DNA from: an uncultured Pirellula sp.
GTDB taxonomy: Bacteria > Planctomycetota > Planctomycetia > Pirellulales > Pirellulaceae
NCBI GenBank assembly: GCA_903858115.1
Contig: CAIOHR010000437.1
Location: 1 to 64,000, forward strand
DNA length: 64,000 nt
Direction of reading: 5' to 3'
The translations under genes were made by a program, and so were the position numbers. Below, in pieces: positions 17,191 to 25,800 of the stretch; the first letter of the stretch is position 1; each line of letters opens with the position of its first letter. A model generated the notes under the pieces. The model did not search any database and was not told the DNA's origin. It saw only the letters and a program-made list of their open reading frames with translations.

Positions 17191-17776
17191 CTCAATGAAC
17201 CTTGCGCGACCAGTCGGACAAGCCGACATGGGGGCGGTTTCCACCGTCTCGTTTGCTGGGCTAGCTGCTAACCGTGCGCTCCAGTTGGAACGAGCCAACT
17301 GGGGGCGAGACTGCAATAAGGTCAGTCCTACGCTAGGAAGTTCAAGACACCCGCGGCCTCGTGCTTGTGAATCAGATTAGGACCCCAGCGGCCTCGCGCC
17401 GCTTGGTGAACACGGTTCGATGGCTAACCCAAACGCGGCAATGTGCCTCAGACCCTGGTGGCCTTGTGCCACCAGTGAATCAGGTTCTGTGTAGCTCAAG
17501 CAACCTTGCGCGACCAGTCGGACAAGCCGACATGGGGGCTATGCGCACCGTCTTGTGTACGGAGCTAGCTGCTAACCGTGCGCTCCAGTTGGAACGAGCC
17601 AACTGGGGGCGAGACTGCAATAAGGTCAGTCCTACGCTATGAACGCAGAACCTATGTGGCCTTGTTCTTGGTGAATCAGATTAGGACCCCAGCGGCCTCG
17701 TGCCGCTTGGTGAACACGGTTCGATGGCTAACCCAAACGCGGCAATGTGCCTCAGACCCTGGTGGCCTTGTGCGAC
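17186..17776. repeat. 304-bp tandem duplication made of hairpin modules
   Basis: Two copies with a constant offset of 304 bp (17186-17489 and 17490 to about 17776) share long identical blocks, for example GCGCGACCAGTCGGACAAGC and TGGCTAACCCAAACGCGG. Each unit holds several small stems: GTCGG-ACAA-GCCGAC, CCAGTTGG..CCAACTGG, and three related modules with the core GGCCTYGYGC. Within the modules AGCGGC/GCCGCT in one stem is replaced by TGGTGGC/GCCACCA in another, a compensating change. The first five bases contain the stop codon of the M1/permease gene, and the end of the second copy encodes the last residues and stop of the convergent kinase gene. Small open frames across the units are not believable genes. 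Confidence 0.9.
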
Positions 17777-19377
17777 AGCCACCAGTTCTTGGCTTTTGCG
17801 GAATCCCAATTCTGTTGCAAACCCGTTTCTAAGAGAGCATCGTGAAGTTGTTGCGCGGACGAGTATCGATCTTCAGGAGATTTGGCCAGGCATCGTCTTA
17901 CGATCGCTTCAAGCTCAGGTGCAATGGTGGTATTCTCCGAAGCCAACGTCGGTACGGGATCATTGGCGTGAGCAGCGATCAGTTCGATCACGTTCTTCCT
18001 GGAAAACAGCATCTTGCCACTTAGCATGAAATAAGCTACCGCACCAAGCGCGTAGATGTCGGACCGTGCATCGACTTCGTCATAGCGAAACGCTTGCTCC
18101 GGTGCCATGAATGCGGGGGTACCGCAAAACTTCCCCTTGCCCCGAGTGTTCTCTTCGTCGTCCGCTTCCTTGACGAGCCCAAAGTCTAGCACCTTGAGAA
18201 TATCCCAGTATCCTCCTCGCGTGGTGATAAACAGATTGGCTGGCTTGATATCGCGATGGATTAGGCCCGCTTGATGTGCTTCGTGGAGCGCTTGGCACGC
18301 TTGAAGCAAAAAATAGACGGCACGCGATTGTTCCATGGCGCCGTGCCGTTCGATGATCTCTTGGAGATTGCGTCCGTTCAAAAGCTCCATCACATAAAAA
18401 AATGTTCCATCGGGTGTACGACCATAATCGTAGATGTCGATGGTGTTCCAATGGCTGAGCTTCGCGGTCGCGATCACTTCTTTTTCAAATCGATCGACGG
18501 TGTGCGGGTCGTTGGCTTTGCTAGGATGGATGAGTTTAATTGCACAGGATCGCTTGAGTAAAACATGTTCGGCGCGGTAGACTTCCCCCATGCCTCCTTG
18601 CCCAAGTCGTTCTTGTAGGCGGTATTGCAATAGCTGTTTGGCTTGAAAGGCTTCGCGACGAGCCCGATTGATGATATGAGAGCCGAAGCTTCCAATGAGA
18701 GCTGCGATCAGCGTGACGGGAATCGGTGCCATCGCCTTGTTCTGATTCGCCAAGGTGAGCACGGTTGGGTTGAACGCAATCACTCCGTACCAAATCGCGT
18801 AGGGCAAGAGTGCGAGCGAAGTTGTCACGACGGCAGCTCGCTTCCATGTGTTGGGCATGAAGATGCTATACGTGAGAATGTGCAGGCAAAAAGCAGTGAA
18901 GTACAAATTTTGCGTGCTGACCAACGATATCGCATCTTCTTTGGCAGCGAAATGGTTTAGCCTGGACGCCATCATCAAACCGAGTTGCAAAGCGAGTCCG
19001 CCGAACAAGATCAATTCAAAGGCTCGAAGTCCCCTTGAAGAAAAGGGGCGTTTTCCTCGAAGCAATACGTACGACAGAAGGACGCTGGCCAATACGATGG
19101 AGCGTAGTACCAGCCATTCATGATTGGCGGCGATGAAATTACCAACATAGCTAATGGAGAGAACCACCAGAATGTCGAGTGCGGCATATTGCAGTCGGCT
19201 ACGAAGAAGCGTACTGGTTTCTTCAGAGAATCGTGGGCGATTGACAGTATCGACGACGCCAACTTGGAAGTTTCCCGCAGAGCTGCTGGTATTCGTGCTG
19301 CTGGAGCTTTCGATTGCGGATGTGTCCAACTCGATTGTTGGAGCATCAGCAGAAAGATTGTTCGCATTGGAGTTCAT
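17752..19377 (-). CDS. Ser/Thr protein kinase with N-terminal six-helix membrane domain
   Basis: From the ATG at 19377 the protein has 541 residues. After a Ser/Thr/Asn-rich head come about six hydrophobic helices (residues 65-240). A Hanks-type kinase domain follows: GQGGMGEVYRAEH, the catalytic Lys in CAIKLIH near residue 279, HRDIKPANLF near 370, LDFGLVKE and GTPAFMAPEQ. Unlike typical PknB-type kinases, the membrane part precedes the kinase and there is no extracellular sensor C-terminus, so the helices may be the sensor. A TTG at 19488 would overlap the Fic stop codon and add 37 residues. The gene lies 107 bp after the Fic gene on the same strand. Its last residues (HKATRV) and stop come from the tandem repeat. 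Confidence 0.9.
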   Translation of the reverse strand: MNSNANNLSADAPTIELDTSAIESSSSTNTSSSAGNFQVGVVDTVNRPRFSEETSTLLRSRLQYAALDILVVLSISYVGNFIAANHEWLVLRSIVLASVLLSYVLLRGKRPFSSRGLRAFELILFGGLALQLGLMMASRLNHFAAKEDAISLVSTQNLYFTAFCLHILTYSIFMPNTWKRAAVVTTSLALLPYAIWYGVIAFNPTVLTLANQNKAMAPIPVTLIAALIGSFGSHIINRARREAFQAKQLLQYRLQERLGQGGMGEVYRAEHVLLKRSCAIKLIHPSKANDPHTVDRFEKEVIATAKLSHWNTIDIYDYGRTPDGTFFYVMELLNGRNLQEIIERHGAMEQSRAVYFLLQACQALHEAHQAGLIHRDIKPANLFITTRGGYWDILKVLDFGLVKEADDEENTRGKGKFCGTPAFMAPEQAFRYDEVDARSDIYALGAVAYFMLSGKMLFSRKNVIELIAAHANDPVPTLASENTTIAPELEAIVRRCLAKSPEDRYSSAQQLHDALLETGLQQNWDSAKAKNWWLSHKATRV

Positions 19378-19484
19378 AGGAGGCAAGATAAGGGCAAGCA
19401 AGCCGTGGCTCAACTCCCCTTCGGAAGGATGTTGACTTTTCCGGAGCTCTTTCGAAGCTCGAGGAACGATCCCTTTTCCTGAAA

Positions 19485-20585
19485 TCAATCGAGTAGATGC
19501 TTGTACGATTCAGACAATCCGTATTTGCGCGTGCGACGCGAAGGATCGGTTATCACGAGAAATCCTTCGCTTACCCATCCGCTCAGCAATGCGGTAGCCG
19601 ATCGTGGCTTGTAATTGAACAATGCTTGAATGTCGGAGGAAGCAATTTCGTTGGACTTCTGTAATAATTCCAGGCATTTGCGTTGCATGGCGTTGAGCGT
19701 TCGCAAATCCATATATTGGTCTGATACCCCGAGCTTCGCACCAATTTCCGCTCGACGAGCAATCGCTTCAAAGCTCTCTGCCATCCCAAGACAAAAATAC
19801 TCAACCCACTTCGTGATGTCTGCATCGGCCCGTCCCATGTAGTAGTTATGCGATGGCCCAATGGAAATGGCATCATAATAGGCAGGGAGATTTTTCGCGT
19901 AGTACTCTTCCAATGAATAAAGACCTTTGAGATCGTAACCACCCAAATGTAGGATGAGATTCGTTAACAGCCTGGCTGTGCGTCCGTTGCCGTCATTGTA
20001 CGGGTGTATCGTAGCAAACTGGTAATGAGCCACTCCTGCCCTGATCGCGCACGGAATTTCCTTATTCTCGGTATCTTTCAACCATTTGGTAAGTTGCTTC
20101 ATCAGTTTCGGAACATCCTTCGATTCTGGTGGCAAATAGACGATTGCTCGTGTCGCTGAATCGCGAATGACATTTTGACTTTGGCGATAGGGAGTTGGTT
20201 TAACTCCTTTTTTTCCGCCTCCCATCACCAGTGCGTGAAGAGTTTGGATTGTAAGCTCCGTAACAGTTCCCTTTCTCGCTACAGTCGCTTCCAATTCATG
20301 AATTGCCGCATAGTAGCCCTTCACCTCAGCTTCATCGCGGTCACGACCAGGGAAATGCTGTGATGTTGCGACGACTTGCCCTACCTGTTCGTGTGTAAGA
20401 CGATTTCCTTCGATGAACGTTGAATAATGGGTGGAATGAAGTTTCGCTGATTCTCGCAAAGACAGCAGGATTGACGGGTGAATCGGCAGAAAATCAATGC
20501 GTTGCCGCACCGCTTCGATTCTGACGAGCGCGTTTGCTGTTTTGTTTGAGATCGAGTAAAGGGGATTAAATTTCAATGCAGTCAT
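19485..20585 (-). CDS. Fic family protein AMP-transferase with N-terminal inhibitory helix
   Basis: The 366-residue protein carries the Fic core motif HPYNDGNGRTAR (near residue 193), matching HPFxDGNGR with catalytic His. A class II autoinhibitory motif, (S/T)xxxE(G/N), is present as STFIEG at residues 55-60. A helical C-terminal region of about 100 residues (NAMQRKCLELLQKSNEIAS, then RSATALLSGWVSEGFLV) looks like a winged helix. Fic enzymes of this size usually transfer AMP to proteins or to themselves, and the Glu blocks ATP until relieved. It is the first gene of a unit with the kinase. The ATG begins immediately beside an 8-bp site of a four-site dyad, suggesting autoregulation by the winged helix or by another factor. 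The target protein is unknown. Confidence 0.92.
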   Translation of the reverse strand: MTALKFNPLYSISNKTANALVRIEAVRQRIDFLPIHPSILLSLRESAKLHSTHYSTFIEGNRLTHEQVGQVVATSQHFPGRDRDEAEVKGYYAAIHELEATVARKGTVTELTIQTLHALVMGGGKKGVKPTPYRQSQNVIRDSATRAIVYLPPESKDVPKLMKQLTKWLKDTENKEIPCAIRAGVAHYQFATIHPYNDGNGRTARLLTNLILHLGGYDLKGLYSLEEYYAKNLPAYYDAISIGPSHNYYMGRADADITKWVEYFCLGMAESFEAIARRAEIGAKLGVSDQYMDLRTLNAMQRKCLELLQKSNEIASSDIQALFNYKPRSATALLSGWVSEGFLVITDPSRRTRKYGLSESYKHLLD

Positions 20586-20586
20586 C

Positions 20587-20643
20587 TATCGGCAATCTAT
20601 CGGCAATTGGGGTTTGTTGGATTATGCCGATAGAATGCCGATA
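20587..20643. promoter_or_regulatory. Four-site dyad operator candidate between Fic and caspase-like genes
   Basis: TATCGGCA occurs at 20587-20594 and 20598-20605, and its complement TGCCGATA at 20625-20632 and 20636-20643. The two members of each pair are 11 bp apart, about one helical turn, and the pairs mirror each other around an axis near 20615. The leftmost site begins two bases upstream of the Fic start codon, so bound protein would cover the Fic ribosome-binding region. The other side faces the divergent caspase-like gene at 20845. Confidence 0.7.
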
Positions 20644-20844
20644 AGTCTACACATCGCCGATTCGCTACGAGCCATAGGCGAGCGAGTTGCATCCAATCCT
20701 CAAGAAAACATCGGGGCTTTCGATGGATCCTTGCTATAGGTCCCTTTTGGATATTGACATTTTATGGGCCGCCCTTCAATACTTTTGGGCTGCTGTGATA
20801 CAGTATAGGCAAGTACCTCGGCTCTCTCATCTAGCTAGTCTATA

Positions 20845-22317
20845 GTGAATCTTGCAATTCTGATCGTTCTCGAAAAATACGCCCATCCAATGCTTGAAGG
20901 TGTGGCGTTTGCAAACAGAAACGGCGGGAGATTACGCGAATCGCTCGAGAAGCTTGGATTCGCTGCCGAGGATTGCATCGTTTTGGCAGATGAACAAGCT
21001 ACCAAAGCATCGATCGAATCTCGTGTTCGACGAGCGATCAAATCGTGCCTCGACGAAGATGTTCTCTTTGTTTACTACGCTGGCCATAGCCTCGCATGGC
21101 AATCGAAGAATCGATTGGCAACCTTCGACACAGATCTCGCCGATCTGGATCAAACGACGATCTCTCTGAGTTGGTTGCATCAACAATTCAAAGACTCCGA
21201 CTGCAAGAAAGTCGTGCTGTTTCTCGACACGGGTGATAAAGAGCTGACGGAAAGTCCTACTCCGATTCCCATGGAACCATGGGCTGAGGCAGAGTTGCGT
21301 TCGTTTTATGAATCGTCCGATCGTTGCGTTTGCTTTTCATCTTGCAAGCCTGGAGAAGTGTCCTACGTTAGTCGTAAATTGCAGTCAGGCATTTGGCTCA
21401 ATCACTTGGTCGAGGCATTGGACGGTAATGCCGCAGCCACATTGGATGGTACACGTCTCACGAGTGACAAGCTCCAAGCTCATCTCAGCCAGTCCGTAAC
21501 GCGAACTTTAGCAACGACATATTCCACGAAGAAACTTCAGACGCCTTCCTGCTATGGAGCGAGCAGTGGACCGATGGTTCTATTGGACTTGGAGAAGTTA
21601 CTTTCGGATAGAAAAGCGTCCAAGAACCCGTTTGCAGTATTGATAGGGGATGTTGCACTATGGTCACGGAGATCGATGAGTGTCAAGAATCTTTCGGGAT
21701 TCAAGAAAGGACATTCGCTACCCGACCGTGCTAATCATTCGTCTCAAACGTTCGTGACCTCGCTCGCGAAAGATCAAGTGACTGAAGATTTGAAAAGCGT
21801 TTTTCAAGCGCTGAAGAGTGCATTCAAGTTGAAGCGAGCAGACATCGAGGTGAGCGACCAAGGGGATGGAACTGGCACGGTCATCACCCCGCATTTCAAT
21901 TACTCCGTAAGCGTGCAATTGGCCCCCGAGGATCCGTCCTGTGTGATTTGGAGCCGAACGATTGATGCGATCAAAGATCCTAAACCTCTTTTCTCGGCAG
22001 CATTTGCCTCCGTCTTTCAAACGTACTTTGATACGGTCGAATTTGCTTTGCCAAACGCGATCGATATCGGAGCTCTTATCGATTCGATCGAAGAGGCGGA
22101 TGATGCACGGATCGGAATCGAATACGATCCAGAAACCACCTACTGTATTCTGTCGGTAGATGGCATCGAAGGGCGAATTCGCATTACAAAACGAGCGATG
22201 TGCATTGAATATCCCAAGGCGGAAGCTCCGAAGCTTTTGTTGAGTTCCTTCCTGGCCATTCGAACTGCGTTTCTCAGTCCAGAAGGCATCGATCTGGTCG
22301 CGATTGAAGAACTGTAA
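20845..22317 (+). CDS. Caspase-like (C14 fold) protein lacking the catalytic cysteine
   Basis: The frame opens with GTG at 20845 (490 residues). The N-terminal 200 residues follow the prokaryotic caspase pattern: a first strand LAILIVL, a helix with ANRNGGRLRESLEKLGF, then VLFVYYAGHS with the catalytic His at 81, and VVLFLD at 123-128. The active Cys normally follows as DxCxSG; here the sequence is LDTGDKELT, so the nucleophile is missing. Downstream CVCFSSCKPGEVSY and WLNHLVEAL align with the substrate-side segments of the fold. The C-terminal half (residues 300-490) is an unrecognised alpha/beta domain. It probably acts as a binding protein rather than a protease. It is divergent from the Fic gene across the dyad operator. 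Confidence 0.7.
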   Translation: MNLAILIVLEKYAHPMLEGVAFANRNGGRLRESLEKLGFAAEDCIVLADEQATKASIESRVRRAIKSCLDEDVLFVYYAGHSLAWQSKNRLATFDTDLADLDQTTISLSWLHQQFKDSDCKKVVLFLDTGDKELTESPTPIPMEPWAEAELRSFYESSDRCVCFSSCKPGEVSYVSRKLQSGIWLNHLVEALDGNAAATLDGTRLTSDKLQAHLSQSVTRTLATTYSTKKLQTPSCYGASSGPMVLLDLEKLLSDRKASKNPFAVLIGDVALWSRRSMSVKNLSGFKKGHSLPDRANHSSQTFVTSLAKDQVTEDLKSVFQALKSAFKLKRADIEVSDQGDGTGTVITPHFNYSVSVQLAPEDPSCVIWSRTIDAIKDPKPLFSAAFASVFQTYFDTVEFALPNAIDIGALIDSIEEADDARIGIEYDPETTYCILSVDGIEGRIRITKRAMCIEYPKAEAPKLLLSSFLAIRTAFLSPEGIDLVAIEEL

Positions 22318-22653
22318 AGGGGATGCGAGCGATCGATGTTTAGCAAACCGATTGGGATCTAGGCTTAGTACTAGGCTCTGTTTCTAAACGCCAGAAAGGC
22401 AGTGGCGACGATCGCCAGATCGTGAAAAAAATCGACAGCCCCCCAACGCTCCAACTCACGGTGGGCAAAGACCGAAAAAAGGGAGAATCTTTCGCTTGTA
22501 GCACCGGCCACGCATTCACGGCGAACCATGCTTTGGCTCAATGGATCGTTAGTGGTTTGACCACGAATTACAAGAATGCCACGAATAGGAATACACTCAA
22601 TACCACATTCGTATAATTCGTTCTATTCGTGGTCCAAAAAAAGGAGCCTTAAC
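22318..22653. other. Intergenic region with a 10-bp inverted repeat before the GxxExxY remnant
   Basis: A small palindrome TGGCGACGATCGCCA lies near 22402. GACCACGAAT at 22559-22568 pairs perfectly with ATTCGTGGTC at 22625-22634, and further CACGAAT words lie between, so an imperfect 76-bp stem can form just before the GxxExxY start. Arrays of CGAAT words ahead of GxxExxY genes are a pattern I recall from related genomes. No gene is visible in the remaining bases. Confidence 0.5.
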
Positions 22654-22857
22654 GTGTCGGAAATTCGATTCAAAGAGGAAAGCTACCAGATCATCGGAGC
22701 TTGCTTTGAAGTCTACAATCAAATGGGGGCAGGTTTTCTCGAAGCGGTCTGTCAAGCGTGCCTAACGATCGATTTTGATTTGCGAACTCTACCAGGCATT
22801 GCCCAATCAGAACTAACCTTGCAATATAAGGGCAAGCTGGACAGAGCACTAGGGTAG
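22654..22857 (+). pseudogene. Truncated GxxExxY family protein
   Basis: A GTG at 22654 with AAGGAG eight bases upstream opens a 67-residue frame. It matches the first half of the GxxExxY family: YQIIGACFEVYNQMGAGFLEAVCQACL, written here in part as GAGFLEAVCQACL where the family has GxGxxExxY, and then ELTLQYKGKLD. The Tyr of the name-giving motif is Cys here. Full-length members have about 125-135 residues, so roughly half is lost after GKLD. The frame stops inside the tail of the convergent dehydrogenase gene. The remnant looks like a 3'-deleted gene; the family function is unknown (a nuclease-like fold has been suggested). Confidence 0.7.
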
Positions 22858-25800
22858 CTTTGCTACGGCGGGGACGTTGTCAGCGACGTAACGCCAATTT
22901 TTGACGTACCAAAGCAACTCGCCCATCTCTTCGACGGAGAGCTGAGCTTCCATTCCTTCGGGCATCAAAGATTTGCTCGAGCTTTTGAACTCGACAAGTT
23001 CGCTTCGATTGAGCACTCGTTTGATGCCGTTTTGTAGCTCCAAAGTAATGGACTGCGTGTTGGAGTCTCGAAGCAATCCCTCAATGGTCTCGCCATCGTC
23101 CGTAAGCGCCAGAGTGCGAAAGTAGTTGGCATCGATAGCTCTATTCGGATCTAGAATGGCGACGAGCAACTTTTCATAGGTATGCTCACGCGAGTCGGAA
23201 ATGTTGGGACCGACTGCAAAACCCATCCCGTCCATTTGATGGCAACTGGCACAGTTCTTTTGAAAGAGAGTTTTGCCAATGGTTGGATCATTGCCGACTT
23301 CCTGTCCTTTCAGTTTTTCTGAGTAGGAAGCAACGAGTTTTGCGCGATCCTCGTTGATCAATGACGATAGTAGCTTCTCGACCCGCGTACGCAACTCCGT
23401 CGATTCTATCGACTTTAAGGATTGCAATTGTCCTGCGTCTAACAGACGAATAGAGATCAGGTTCGATTCCATCGCTTCTAGAAAACGACTCATGCGTTCC
23501 GGATGACTTCGAACGGATTGGAACATAGCAGGACGAAGGCTGGCTGGAGCGGTTGCAAATTTTCGAACCAACCATTCGGTCAACTCGGGGCTAGGGCGTT
23601 TGCCGAGCGCGACCAACGCTTCTCGAACAATCTCGTTATCGGCGTCGTCCAATCGTTGCAGCAAAAACCCAACACTTCTCTCCCCGGTGCCACCCAACAG
23701 CCTTATCGCTTGCGAGCGCAACCGCGACGAACCTGGAGCGGATGCAATCTCCTGCAATCGCAGGACGAGTGACGCGTCCTCCAGAGGTTTTGTATTCCCT
23801 GCTTTGGCAACTCCAGAGAGGACTCCAAGTGCAATACTGAACCTCCGAGGCGACGACGCGTTGGATGTATTGAGTACGATTTCAATCGGGGTCTTTACCA
23901 TGGTAGGCACGTCAGAACCTTGCTGCTTTGCGAACCATGTTGAGAGACGCTCGATAGCGTCTGATTCGACGTCCACCGGTATAGATTGCAAATCGGTCGA
24001 TAATGTGGTTTGAACTTGTGCAAGATATGCTGGAAGGAACGCATCCAATTGATGACGAAGCATGGCTGAGATAGCCATCCATAGGTAGCGATCTTCTGCC
24101 TGGTGAGCCATACGTTTGGCGGTCGCAGAAATTTGGGAAGTAGAAAACGAAAAGTCTTTCGGAAGCCTCGCCAAGCACCATGCAGCCTGTCGCGATTCTT
24201 CAGCATTTTCACCCGTTAGTATCGCGAGACATTTCTCTCGGAAGCCATCGATGTTGGTTGGTCCAATCGATCCGACCATGTTCTTTGCAAATCTCAGACC
24301 GACGAGTCGAATCTCGGATCGATCGCTGTCGAGCAAACCACTGATATCTTCTACTGCCACCTTATTCGATGCACTCAGAATGCCGGCACAGACATTGGCT
24401 GTTGCAATCTTGGATTGTTGACAGGCGTTGTGAAGGGTCGCTCGGACTTTTGGTTCGATGATATCGGTTAACCCATGCTCATCGATGGACTGCAATATGA
24501 GTCTGCTCGCTTGACGTTGCAACCAAGCGTCCTCGGTCGCAAGCTCTTCGACTGCATGGAATACATCTCGCAAACGAGGAGATGCTTTGTTGGTGTTTCC
24601 TTTTCGAACAACGCGATAGATTCGACCGTGCGAATCACCCATGCGTTGGTCCGGACGCTCTTTCAATTCTTTTGGAACCCATTCGGGATGTTCAATCACA
24701 GCGCGATACATATCGACGACATAGATTGCTCCGTCGGGACCGTCGTAGAGGTCAACAGGTCGAAACCACGGGTCGCGACTGGCTAGCCACTCTCTCTCAT
24801 GGTTGTTTTTCTGGTCAGAAGTCGCACTATCTTTACCGATCCCCTGCGGGCGAGTCATTGATTTTCGCTGAACGAGACCGCCTGTTGGTTCGCATGTCAA
24901 AACCGTTGTCGATTCGCGGCTTCCGAAGATCGGGCTATGGGTCACACACACACCGCATGCCGCAGTGAACTGTCCGGCATGAAGCGTAGAGGTCGTCCAC
25001 GCATTGACTAGCGGATAAACTCGCGAGTTCCCCTCGGCAGGCAATGTGCTTTGCAACGAAGGACCGAGCCCAGCCAGGGGGCTCAGGTTGACATCGTCTC
25101 GGTCTGCAACGATCTCGAAACACGGTTGTCGATTCGAACAGCCATATCTTCGCCCCACGTGGTCGAACGTGAGTCCGAACTGCGATGGGCCTGCGATACT
25201 TTCGAGTTGCTTGCCGATCAAATGCACACGAACATCGCTACCCGCGAGATCCACTGTGGACTGACTGAAGGTGCTGTTTGGATCGCCAGCCACTTTGCCC
25301 CCGCGCAGGCCGCTTGCAATGGTCAGCCATCCGTCCGAAGTGAGTGTCGGATGGTTCGCCCGAAGTTGCGAATTGGTGGTAGAAAAGCCGGTGAGCCAAG
25401 TCTCCGTTGTATCGGCCTTTAGATCGCCATCGGTATCTCGAAGAAAGACCAGCTTTCCCTCGACAGTCACGAGCACACCATCTTTCCAAGGCTGCAATCC
25501 GGTAGCAAAGAGTAGACCATCCGCGAACGCATGAGATGTCTCCATGAAACCATCTGCATCGAGGTCTTCTAATACGACAATACGGCTCAGCGGTTTATCA
25601 ATACCGCTGGGGTAGTCTCGCATTTCGACCACCCACATGCGTCCTTTCTCGTCCATCTGCATCGATACGGGATCGACGATTTGGGGTTCGGATGCCACCA
25701 ACTCCACGGAGAAGCCATCCTCAAGCTCAAACAATGACAAAGTGTTCTCGGGTTTGATCGGAGGTACGGAAGGATTAGGCTTAGGATTCGCGGCTGTTTT

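Noticed and set aside
17195..17832. Several small plus-strand open frames across the 304-bp repeats
   Set aside because: Their translations follow the duplicated DNA, show no domain and overlap structured repeat modules and the kinase tail.
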